Part shown: positions 31,868 to 42,206 of the stretch, piece by piece
Numbering within the stretch: position 1 is the first letter of the stretch
Layout of the letters: every line of letters begins with the position of its first letter
NCBI RefSeq assembly: GCF_000315625.1
Contig: NW_005434548.1
Span: 2,006-48,581 of the forward strand
Source: Guillardia theta CCMP2712
Lineage: Eukaryota > Cryptophyceae > Pyrenomonadales > Geminigeraceae
Direction: 5' to 3'
DNA length: 46,576 bases
Program-made: the position numbers and the translations under genes
Notes under the pieces: generated by a model
The model's database searches: none
What the model was told of the DNA's origin: nothing
Seen by the model: only the letters and a program-made list of their open reading frames with translations

Positions 31868-34800
31868 ATGCATAATGAGCATGTCAGCGCCGATCAGACA
31901 GATGATGATCTTTGCGAAGAGGAACCTCCGGACGATCCTCCGGAAGCCAAATGGAGGTTTGTGTATGTGGTCGTTTTAGTGAGGCTTGACTCTGTTTTTC
32001 ATTGACAGATCGAATGGGAATCATGTAGATATTCACGCGAATGTAAGTAAGAGGAAGACGGCTCTGCTTGATAAGAGGCGTAAGCCCCCATCACCAACTA
32101 GCAGCTCTGTGAATGGAAATGGTCTGAATTCGTCGTTGGACTTTCTATCTAACATCCGTCTTGATGTTCATGAGATTGTTCCAAAGCAGCCAACTGCGGT
32201 GGTAAACAATGGAGTCGTAAAACCTTTACCACACACAGAAAACAAGAAGAGCTTTGTACAGACAAAACCACCCAAAGCTGTGACAATCAAAGACAGTGAC
32301 AGGAACCTAGAAAACGGGAAGAGAGAGATTCTATCGAACTGTTCGAGGTGCACACAAGAACTTTCACCCAATTACAAAGCAAGTGTGGAGTTTTTGAATA
32401 GCATCTCGCTGGATGCAGTTCCCGAAAACCAGAAACAAACCAAATTCACTGACGTAGTGAGCCCCTCTCTCTATGCAATAAGGAAAAGCAGCGCAGGAAC
32501 CAAAACTTCGAATTTAAAAATTCAGCTTCCTGAAGTTTTCAAGAGCCCCGGGGTTCATCCAGAGCGTTGTGTCATTGAAATCACTGGCGGACTTCCAGTT
32601 TGTTCCAATACTCCGACTGCAGTCGAGCGATGTGCTTCGCTGCCCTTGCAGAGTACGACTCCAGCCAACCTTGTGAGGGAAAAGTCTGCACGTGAAAGCC
32701 TGGATTTTTTGACTAATATCAGCCTCGGAGCACCTGCAACAGGGTTGTATGAGGCTTATCCTCCGCCCAGTGCAAGAGTGGGCGAAGAGAACAGCAAGTT
32801 TCCGGCACCAAGCCCGCGATGCGATAGTTGGAACGTTGGATCTCCACAGAAATACGTGGGCTCTAGAAATCACTCCGTGGACATTCCTCCTATGTCGCCT
32901 AAGTTGCTGCCAAGAGCAAAGCAGCTCAGCTTTTCCGAAGAGGACTCTACCCCACCCCCTAAATGGAGCAACAAGATGGAATGGGGTACGTTTGAGGGAT
33001 TCATGGGATCCATCGGCATGGTGTCCACAAACAATCGTCGAAAAGCCGGGTTGGGTGCAGATGTTCACAACAGACAATTCAAAAACAAGCAAGACTGGGA
33101 AAGAAGGCATATTGGCGGCTTCTTGCTTGTTCCCAGAAATCAGAGTGAGCGAAGGATACGAATGCGGAAAGCAAGACGGTCTTTTGGAAGTTATCAGGAA
33201 AGCCATGAAGGTGACTCGTATGAAGATCCCGCTATCGAGGCTGAGACTGGAACGAGAAGTGCTCGATCGAGCATGGACAGCGAAGACTGCATCTTACAGG
33301 ATCGATGCATTTTCCCGGTTGACGAACAGAGGCAAACTGATCCCTTGTCGCTTGTCCCACAGGATGAAAACCAGTATGAGAAAAAGGAAAGGGGCAAAGA
33401 ATTTGTCCTGAGTGAAGGACATTGCAACTTGGCGTTGTTTTCCAACCTATCGAGTGCTCATTTGTTAGATTCACGAATTATGTTGTATCCTCAAGACATG
33501 CACGCGCCTGCAGTTGTTACCGGGGCTCTCCGAGCCCCTATCAGTGTTTTCTCAGTTATTAAGTTTCGTCAAGACGATTTTTGCCCTCAAGGCGACCCTG
33601 GTGAAATTGTTCATTCAGTAGAGACACAACTGAGGCTCAAGCATGGTAGTTATGCAGAACTTTTGGAAAGGAGATCGAGCAGTGACAGTGGAAGTGAAGA
33701 CGAGAAGCCAAAGTACAACCCTTACTTTCTTGATGATCCAGAGATGAGGATCAGCAAAGACCGCACTGTAATCAAGCAAGAAGGCTATATGGTTTCTTGC
33801 ATTCCATATGTGAAGCCTTTGGCCATGAAAGAAGAGCTCAATGGACTATTTCTGGCCAAACATGGAGACTGGTTGGAAGGAAGGGAGATCACGCTTTCAA
33901 AGATCAGAGCGCTGAAATCTGGCATCGTCACAGTCGTAAAACTTCTGGTGAGTTGTGCATTCTTCGCATCCTGTGGTTGGTTTTGTAAATGCTTTTGAAT
34001 TTACTTGGATCCTCAGGATCTTGAGTTATCAACGGCAGCCATGGCACACGTGTACTTGGAAAAGCTCATCTTGAAGAACTTGGTTCGCAAGCATAGGTTT
34101 TTGTCTCTTCTTTTACTTGTCCTGACATTTTCAATAATTTGATACTGATTTTTCTTGCTTGTAGCCGCAAGGTCACTGCAGCGGTTTGCCTGCTTCTGGC
34201 CGTCAAGTTCAATGAGGTTCCCAGGGACACGCGGGTCTGTGCTATTCAGGTTTGATTTATTTCGTCCATGGAGAGCACAGCGAGACTCAAGGTCGGTGCA
34301 GGATGTGATCGAAAGGCAAAATCGCTTCGACTGTACTCTATTCATTGCTTCTACGGACCCTGGAGTCTTCCTCCCAGCTGACTTGCTGAAGTACTTTGAG
34401 GGGCTGCTGGTATTTCAAGTGTTGGTGCTCTCGTTCTCGTCTGATCGCTGTTGCAAGCCAAACCATGATGACGCCAAGAAGCAGCTCTTGTCAAAGCGCC
34501 CATACATTGTCGTCACTCTACGTGATCGTGCGTCAGCGATCAAGGCGAAAGAGGCCATTTCAAAAGTCACGCTGCCTTCCAACCAATCGATCGTTGCCGA
34601 CTTTGTCCCTTCCAACTACGTTTCACGCGAGGTTTTCTCATTCAATTCGACTAGCAACGGAGTGCTAACCTCCTTTCCTTGTCCAGGGAAAAGTTGGACG
34701 AGGAAAAGCTTGCAGCGTCACAGATTTGCTCTCCTGCATGAATCGTGTTCTTGGTGTTGACAAGCGGGCGGTTCTCGATGAGGAGTTTCCTACTTTTGTG

Positions 34801-35333
34801 GACTTGGTCACTCTGCCGTCTTCTGTTGGGGCTGAGCTGACGACACAAACAGGAGCTTTCACTGCACATTGGAGCTGAGGAGCTGCTGCCTCACTTTCAT
34901 AGGATCCTTCAGTCCCTTGACACAACGCCGGCCGCCTACATGGTGACGCTGCTTGCTCCTCTTGCATGGCTCTGATGAGGTAACAGGGACAAGACAACCC
35001 TTCAATGCTCGAAGCCGAGAGCCTCGCGCAGTTCTCTGTGATCAAGGTTGGACCTGACTGTACCTCCTTCCCTCGTTTCCTCTGATACGCCTCTAATATC
35101 CTCCCTCCTCATACAAGGAGTTAACCCCATAGCAAAGCAGATGCTGACTTTTCATGTTCCAGGAACTGGAAGAGAACGGCGTAGAGCAGGGTGACCTCGA
35201 CAGGGTGAGGAGAACGAGCTTGGGAGGCGAAGGAGTGAGACTGTGATCGTCTAACGGTCTTCTGCTTCAGGTGCGAGGCGTGCTCATGGATCATGCGCAG
35301 AAGTTGATTCCTTGGTTGGCGGAGGCTCAATGA
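31868..35333 (+). CDS. CABLES-like cyclin-fold protein with an RRM-like insertion
   Basis: About 965 aa from ten exons with consistent phases: 31868-31956, 32009-33947, 34017-34096, 34165-34249, 34302-34631, 34687-34806, 34853-34942, 34987-35046, 35163-35204 and 35271-35333. CABLES proteins are cyclin-box proteins that link CDKs to other kinases. The match is in the C-terminal third: VSCIPYVKPLAMKEELN, ITLSKIRALKSG, AMAHVYLEKLILKNLV, RKVTAAVCLLLAVKFNE, DEEFPTFVDLELSLHI and EELLPHFHRILQSL follow the CABLES cyclin box. Between AVKFNE and GKVGRGKACS an extra 121 residues are in frame, with RRM-like beta-alpha pattern (TLFIASTDP, PADLLKYFEGLL, RPYIVVTLRDRASAIKAKEA, SIVADFVPSN). The long N-terminal region is disordered and has three copies of an FLSNIRLD-like motif. 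Start 31868 is chosen because only it joins exon 2 in frame. Confidence 0.8.
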
Positions 35334-36047
35334 TGGGCATCATCATCAACTTGATGCTTTGAATCTCATTTTGAAATTGTAAAATAGCAGAATGAACTTG
35401 TGACACTGTGACTCTGTCCGGTCAAGACTCCGTTCCTGTCCGATGGAAGTGGAAGTTTGCTGACTCTCACATAGTGCGGCAGTTGCCCCCGAGAGTCGGC
35501 GGCAGGCAACTTCCGAGTCAACCGGCCCTGCAACTCTGAATCATTGTGGACGGAACCGTTGATCAGGATGTCGCCGACGGCGGCGAACTTGACAGGCGGG
35601 TCCTTTGATAAACCCGCCGTCGGGGCCCGCCACCCGGTTACCGAGTCCACGCAGTCCGGCCCTCCGAGCAGGGCCCCGGGGCTGACAGTGAGAGCCTGTC
35701 TAAGGGCCCTAAGGCCCGGCCCGGCCCGGCGCTGCCATGATGATCATGGATGGCACTGGCAAAAGTTCGAAACTTTGAGAATGGGTCAAAACTTTGTTCG
35801 CAAGTTTCAAACTTTGCAGCAGAAGCGCGTGAGAAGATGCTGAAGAGGAGCGGGGAGGGTGGGGGGAGGAAGTGAGGGTGGGGGGGAGGGAAGGAGGAGA
35901 GACGAAGAAGAGGAAACAGGAAGTAGGAGAGGAGAGGCAGGGGATTTCGATCATGCAGGACTTTAACGAGTTCAGAGCATTGAAATACAAGAAGAGGATG
36001 ACAGTGACGAGCGTCCTGCCAGGGTGAAGTAGAAGCAAGAGGACGGC
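35334..36047. other. Intergenic spacer with GC-rich block
   Basis: A GC-rich section (35410-35735) contains CCGAGAGTCGG (35489-35499, shared with 19523), paired short inverted segments (GACGGCGGCGAACTT and AACCCGCCGTCGGGGCC) and the run GGCCCGGCCCGGCCCGGCGC. AT-rich AAACTTTG-like sequence (35762-35815) and a G-rich tract (35850-35940) follow, before the SPF45 start. No gene seen. Confidence 0.5.
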
Positions 36048-37406
36048 ATGGATCTCTACGCAGACCTCCCAGCTGCCTCCAACTCCACAGGTTGAACATC
36101 ATCATCATCATCATTCCCATTCCCCTTCCCGTCTTGCTCTTGCTTCCTGGACCTCAGGATCACGTTGTCTCTAGGCAAGGAGGTGAGTGGCTGGAATGCC
36201 AGTGTGGCGGAAAAAGTTGCAAAGGAGAACATCGGTGAGTTGCTCTCATGGCGGCGAAACTGCGGTCGGTGAGAATGGCGCGACAGAGGCAGCAAAGGCA
36301 GAGGAAAAGGTCGAGCCTCCTCCTCCTGCTCCTGCACCGCCCGCGTCGACGTCTGCATCCCATTGGAGCGCAGGTCCGGCGAGGTTAGTATGCTATGGAT
36401 CCTCGTGCTCAAGTCAGGCGCAGCGACGAAGATGATGGCTCCTACTATCCTGAAGAGACCGTCGCAGGCACCCAGGTAACTCGATGCATCTTCATCTTCC
36501 TACCGTCCCTCTCCCTTACCTCGTCTCCTGCAGGGCAGCTCCTCCTCCCGTCAAGAGGCCGGTCACCAACACCGTGGTGACTGTAGTGCACAAGGTGAGC
36601 GGCGGGTCAGCCGTCGTGCGAGGAGTAAGGGGAGAGCTTTCAGGAATCGCAGCTGTCGGACAGTTCAAGCGCGTTCTCTTCAAGGTACAAGTGCCGTCGT
36701 GCTGTCCTGGATCTTGTTGATGTGAGTGCAGGGGACAAGCAGGAATAGACTCGCTCACTGCTCAGAACCTGGTGAATGAGTACGATCCCGCCCGACCCAA
36801 TGAGTTCTCAACCTACATCACTGAAGTAAGTCTTGTCGTGAAAGATGTACGATGGAAATTGAGATGGAGAGTTGTTGATGATGATGATGATGATGACGAC
36901 GACGACGACGACTGTGTAGTATCGTCGTCGTTATCGATGATTGAGATGGGTTTTGTGGAGTGGTTGTTGTAGTTGCTGTTGATTTCGGAAAACGGGCACT
37001 CATTGTGAATGTTCCTCTTGCAGAAGAACGAAGAGCTCAGGAAAAAGGAAAGCAGAGGAGGAGGTGAGCAGATTTTCAACTTCCTTCCCTCCAGTTCAAT
37101 CTCCTTCCTTCCTCTCTGTTTCCGCCAGCGCCGAGAGGATCTTTGTTGACCCCTGTCTTCGTGTAGGAACGCCGACGGGCTGGCCCAGCTCCCTGGGAGT
37201 TGGCAGACGAAAGAAATCGGGAAAGGAACCGATCAAGAGACAGGGACAGGGACAGAGACAGGAGCAGGGATAGAGAGAGAGCGCGCGATAGGAGCAGGGA
37301 TAGGGATAGGGATAGGGATAGGGACAGGAGCAGAGATAGAGACAGGGATAGAGGACGAACGAGGAGCAGGAGCAGGAGCAGGAGCAGGAATAGCAGGAGC
37401 AGGAAT

Positions 37407-37449
<43 letters not shown>

Positions 37450-38750
37450 ATAGCAGAAGCAGGAATAGCAGGAGCAGGAGCAGGAGCAGAGGGGATCGGG
37501 ACGACTTCGGAAGGTGAGTGTGCCGGTGCGGGGAAGGAGGGAGTGACTTGAATCCCCAGGGACCGCGACAGAGGGTCTGCTCGCTCCCCTCCCAAGGAGA
37601 GGTCGAGGACCACCAGCAACTTCTCGGACCCTCCGCCTTCCGCTTCATCTCTTCCTCCTCCTGCTGAAGCAGCGCCTGCTCCTGCAGCAGGCAGAGGAAG
37701 GGGAAGGCCGGTTCCTGCATGGCAGCAAGGCGCCAGCACAAAGCCGCCGCCCATGCCGTCAGACACACTTCCTGCTGCTCCTGCTGGCCGCGGCATCAAC
37801 AACCAGCCCTCATGGAAGGCGGCGGCTGCCCAGATTGCTGCGAAGGTGAGGAGGAGGGAACTTGGAATCCCGCTGGTGAGCTTTTGGTTGCAGATCGGAG
37901 CTCCGGGAGGAGGAGGAGGAGGAGGAGGAGGAGGAGGAGGAGGAGGAGCAGGGGACGAAGAAGGCGGAGGTTCGTTTGCAGAGAAGATGATGAAGAGGAT
38001 GGGCTGGGAGGAAGGGAAGGGGCTCGGGGCGCAGAGCCAGGGGATCACCGCAGCTCTGCAAGCGCACAAGACTGGCAACAAGACCGGGAGGATAGTGAGC
38101 AACGAGCTCGGACAGCTCGGAGCTCCCAGCCGCTGCGTCCTGCTGACGAACATGGTCGGGGCGGGGGAGGTGGACGAGCGGCTGGAGGAGGAGACGAAGC
38201 AGGAGTGCTCAAAGTACGGCTTCATCTCCCGCTGCGTCATCCATGAGCTGCCTCCTGGAGCTCCGGAGGACCAGGCGGTCAGGATCTTCCTCCTCTTCGG
38301 CAAGCAGGTAAGCGCCTCCCCCTCCCCTACCTTCCCTCCCTACTGGTTGCTCGCTGCTGCTGCGCTGCCTCTTCTGCACCCTACTTGTCATTTTCACTTG
38401 CTCTGTCTGTGCATACTCCAGCTCCTCCTCTCCTCTCCTTCTCTCCTCTCCTCTCCTCTCCTCCCTCCCTCCCTCCCTCCTCTCCACTCCTCTCCTCTCC
38501 TCTCCTCTCCTCTCCTCTCCTCTCTTTTGCAATGCACTGCTCTTCTCTCCTCCTCCGTCTCCTCCTTCTCTTCTCTCCCTCCCGCCGCAAGTTGCAGGAC
38601 GTGACGGAGGAGCAGGAGAGCGCCATGAAGGCTGTCATGGACCTCGACGGCAGGTTCTTCGGTGGCCGACAAGTCCGCGCGAGCTTCTTCGGGGAAGATG
38701 ACTTTGCGAACAAGAAACTGGACCCCAAGGAGACGGACGACGAATTATGA
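36048..38750 (+). CDS. RBM17: SPF45/RBM17 (DRT111) alternative-splicing factor
   Basis: SPF45 is a spliceosome-associated nuclear protein with a G-patch and a C-terminal UHM-type RRM that binds ULM peptides of SF3B1/U2AF65. The start is MDLYADLPAAS, and SPF45-type landmarks follow in order. These are KMMAPTILKRPSQAP (36450-36475), NEYDPARPNEFSTYITE (about 36775-36825), an Arg/Asp/Ser-rich domain (37200-37515), PSWKAAAAQIAAK, a Gly run (37905-37950), and the G-patch FAEKMMKRMGWEEGKGLGAQ. The UHM reads CVLLTNMVGAGEVDERLEEE, EDQAVRIFLLFGKQ, then after an intron (38308-38597) MDLDGRFFGGRQVRASFF, and TGA ends at 38750. The GRFFGGR loop keeps the UHM Arg-x-Phe. The intron at 37846-37893 is 48 nt, phase 0 and stop-free. 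The Arg/Asp/Ser domain comes from hexamer repeats. Exon joints before 36470 are approximate. Confidence 0.92.
37226..37495 (+). repeat. Coding hexamer repeats of the SPF45 RS domain
   Basis: In-frame hexamers, first AGGGAC/AGGGAT types (Arg-Asp), then AGGAGC (Arg-Ser) with AGGAAT variants (Arg-Asn), build the whole Arg-rich domain. The AGGAGC hexamer is the same sequence class as non-coding arrays at 4664-4719 and 6776-7006. Confidence 0.85.
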
Positions 38751-38915
38751 AGGACAATCCATATTCTCCTTCTCCTCCTTGACCTTAGCGTAGTTGTCCT
38801 TCCCCTTTCCTTCTCTTGCTGCTTCTGCTTCTACTCTGCAACGTGCAGGGGTGGAGGAGGAAGGAGCAGTGGAAGATGAGCTGACAGCGGTAGTGGAAAA
38901 GGAGGTGGGAAAGTC

Positions 38916-38953
<38 letters not shown>

Positions 38954-39200
38954 GATATGAGTTGCATTACTTGACGTGTCTAGCTCAGTACATTCACAAT
39001 GATCAACCTTGTTGAAACGAGAAGAAATGCTTCCGAGGCTTGAGAGTTGAAGAAGAGCAGGAGGAGAGAGAGGGCAAGGAGGAGGGGGAGGGGGAGGAGG
39101 AGGATGGGATCAGGTTTCTATGCTAGACTGGACTCTCTTTGGACATCTGAACTCGTTGCTTCCTGCATTAACATTCAGAAAGGAAGCAAACGACGTAAGG
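38751..39200. other. Spacer between convergent SPF45 and MATE genes
   Basis: This is the 3' flank of both genes. It contains a GAT trinucleotide run (38916-38952, about 12 copies) and a purine-rich tract (39045-39110). No exon or structured RNA was recognised. Confidence 0.5.
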
Positions 39201-42200
39201 CTAGGGGAGGGGGGGGAGAGAAGAGCAGGAGGTGGAGCAGGAGGAGCAGGAAGACCTGCTCTTCCTCGAGTAGATTGGGATGCCGAGTTTCTTGCCGGAG
39301 AGAATAAGCCGAAGAGTCCACTGGAAGAATTAGCGAGTGAGATCAGAGCAGCAGAGGTGGTGGTGGAGTTGGAGGAGGAGGAGGAGAGGGAGGGGGGGAT
39401 GAGAAGTTAAGTGGGACAAGGGAGGAGAGGAAAGAAGAGCCCAGTAAGGAGGAGAGGAGGAGAAGGGAGGTAAGGGGAAAGGGGGAGGGAGGTAAGGGGG
39501 GAGGGGGAGGGAGGTAAGGGGGGAGGGGGAGGGAGGTAAGGGAGAAGGGGCGTCGGGCTTACCACAAGGGCTCTGATGTATTGCAGAGCCATCATACCCT
39601 TCCAGAGGACGTTGAGATTCTGAGAAAAAACGATCAGAAGGAAGAGAAGGAGGAACAGAAGAATTGTGAGGTAAAGGAGGACAGGAGGGAGCTGAGGAAA
39701 GGAGGAAGGACGGGTGTGGGTGTACGTTGGAAGGTAACGATATGGAGTGAGTGAGTGAGTGAGTGAGTGAGTGAGTGAGTGAGTGAGTGAGTGAGTGAGT
39801 GAGTGAGTGAGTGAGTGAGTGAGGGAGGGAGGGAGGTGGGGAGGTGAGGAGGAGGAAGAGCGTCTAACCGCGTGCTGGTCGGCGAAGTGCTTGAGGGTGA
39901 CGGTCCACAAGACGCTCTTGACGATGTAGGCGCCGCCGAGGAAGTCAAGGTCCTTGCTGTTGAGCAGAAGAGCCTGGAGGAGGACGTGAGGAGATGCGGA
40001 GGGAAGGGAACGAGCGCAGAGGTGTTGGGTGAACAGAGAGAGAGAGAGAGGAGGGAAGGAGGGAGAGGACGGAGGGGTCGTCTGCCTGCCTGCCTGCCTG
40101 CTGCCTTCTGCCTCCCCCCCCGGGGGGGGGCTTCCTCTCTCCCTCCCTCGCTCCCTCGCTCTTTTCCTACCTCGATCGCGATGGTGATGCAGTGCGGGAA
40201 GATGGCGAGCGCGAGGTTGAAGGCTTGGTTCTTGACCTCCTGAACCTACAAGGGCCACGTCATACGAGAAGTTCGTGTTCAGGTACCAGACAAGTTCATC
40301 GCGTGGGTTGTCAGGTACATGAGAAGTTCAGGTAGAAGACAGGTCTCTTACCACAAGCTTGTCCTGAGCAAAGATACCTGGGAACACGTACGTCGGGATC
40401 AGGCTCAACACGCTCTGCAGAAATGCTGGTCAGGAGAAGGAGAAATCGGTGGAGCAACACAGAGCAATCAACGATGTTGTCAAAGTTGTCAAAGTTGCGC
40501 ACAAGGTACATGTCCTCCTCCTCCTATCTCCTCGTCTTCCTCCTCGGCCCTCTTTTGCCTCCCTCCTCCCTCTCCTCCTCCCCCCCCTTTCCTTCTCCTC
40601 CTCCTCCTCCCTTCTTTTTCCATCTCCTCCTCCTCCCTCTTCCTCCCTCTCCTCACCTGCAGGACTCCAATGATGGCCGAGATAGAAAGAATCTTCTTCG
40701 CCAGCTTCTTCACCCGCGCCGTCGCCTGCTCGTGCAGTTCACCGCCCATGGCCTTCGTCCGCAGCTGCTCCTCCTGGAACTCCGGCATGAACGCCTGAGC
40801 CGTCTGGAAGACCGACTCTCCTGCGATGGTGAAGAAGAAGAAGATGTTGATCACAATCTGGTGCGCTGCCAGGGCGATCGTTCCGGCCGCGGCTGCCGCA
40901 GGGGTACAGATGTTCCAGCAGTAGCCTCGGCCAAAGGAGATGAGGAAGATCGGGCCGGCGAACTGAAAGAACTTGACGAACTCCTTCATGGTGGGGATCA
41001 CAAAGAGTCCTTTTCTCTTCTGCTCCGGCTTCTTTTCTTCTCCTCCTTCCCAGGCAGGATGTTCCCGTCCCAGTCCAGTTCGTCTTCGATCTTGCCGAGC
41101 GTTGAATCCACTGCCAGGTACAGGTAGAACGCTCCTGCGAACTGCGAGATGGTGGTAGCGATCGCTGCTCCTCCCACTCCCGTCTTCAGGGGACCAACGA
41201 AGAGCCAGTCCAGGAAGATGTTCACTCCAGCCAGGATCGCCACGGCTCTTAGCGGAGAGTCGGCGTCCTTGGCCCCGATGCACGCGGCCTGCGCCACCAT
41301 GCAGAGGAGGGTGGGAGCGGACCCGAGCCCTCGGATCAGCACGTAGCGCATGGAGAGGTCGAGCGTGTCTGCTGCCGCCTGCCCGCTCCCCGTGAACCAG
41401 CCCAACATCACCCTGCCAAAGGCCGTGAGCGCCGCCGTCATGCCCAGCCCGATGAGGGTGGAGATGGTGAACGCGCAGGCGACGACCCTCCTGGCTCCCT
41501 CCTTGTCGTTCTTGGCGAGTGCAGAAGCGAGCAGGGACGTTGTTGCCACCGCGAGGAAGTTTGCAAGGTACGTCACCATATCGCACAGGGCAGCTCCTGG
41601 CCCCAGCGCAGCTAGCTCCTCCCTTGAGCAGAACTGACCGACGCAAGCTGTGTCAACGAGGGAGAGGATGGGGTTGGCGAGGTAGATGCCGAACGTGGGG
41701 ACCATGAAGGCGAGGAGGTGGATGGTCTTGGGCACCCTGCGCATGCCGAGGCAACCAATCTCCATCTGACTCATCGAGGTAGTCGAGGCAAGGGAGCTCA
41801 GGCCGTCGACCCTGCTGAACTCATACAGGGACGTGCTTGACATCAGAGTCGACACGTTCACCTTGTGAGTGTTGCCAAGAGGGTCAAACGTCTGCAGGGG
41901 AGACAGCCTCGCCGCTGACGTACTCTTCTCCATTTCGTCAGACGCCGCCTTCCCTATTGTGTATGCCTCCTTCTTCACATTGGAGGAGGGCCCAAGAGCG
42001 CACAAGACAGGGGCAGCTCCCTGCTCCGTTGCTCCTCCCTCGGCAGCGCATGCTAGTCCTCCAGCATGCCTGGCCCTCTTGAGAGCCAGGGAGGCAAAGG
42101 GAGAGCGAATTGCCTTCCTATGATACTGCAGGGGCAGGGAGGACGTCGCTGTGACCAGAGAGAGGAACAAAAGAGCTAGAGCTCTCCCATGGCAGTGAGA

Positions 42201-42206
42201 TGGCAT
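39201..42206 (-). CDS. MATE-family multidrug/organic-solute exporter with N-terminal leader
   Basis: MATE proteins export organic cations or acids in exchange for H+ or Na+. The start at 42206 gives MPSHCHGRALALLFLSLVTA, a signal-peptide-like segment, followed by a basic, Ser/Ala-rich stretch before the transporter. That suggests delivery to a membrane reached via the secretory route, possibly a complex plastid (inference). The first exon covers the N-terminal bundle (LANPILSLVDTACVGQF, LGPGAALCDMVTYLANFLAV). The second bundle continues with FFQFAGPIFLISFGRGYCWN, ALAAHQIVINIFFFFTIAGE, then, across introns with long AG/CT tracts, FLQSVLSLIPTYVFPGIFAQ, VQEVKNQAFNLALAIFPHC, LNSKDLDFLGGAYIVKSVLW and NLNVLWKGMMALQYIRALV. 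It ends in a Ser/Cys-rich tail with TAG at 39201. Near 41040-41075, in the loop between bundles, the reading frame changes without a visible splice pair, so there is a frameshift, assembly error or unusual intron. Confidence 0.82.
39745..39822. repeat. GTGA tetranucleotide microsatellite
   Basis: About 19 copies of GAGT inside an intron of the minus-strand MATE gene; on that strand it reads CTCA. Confidence 0.95.

Noticed and set aside
31842-31956. Upstream ATG at 31842 as the CABLES-like start
   Set aside because: Its frame does not join exon 2 in phase; ATG 31868 does. It might act as an overlapping upstream start that lowers translation, but that is untested.
37233-38303. 356-codon minus-strand frame opposite SPF45
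   Set aside because: Shadow of SPF45 exons, rich in Pro/Ala from the complementary hexamers and Gly run.
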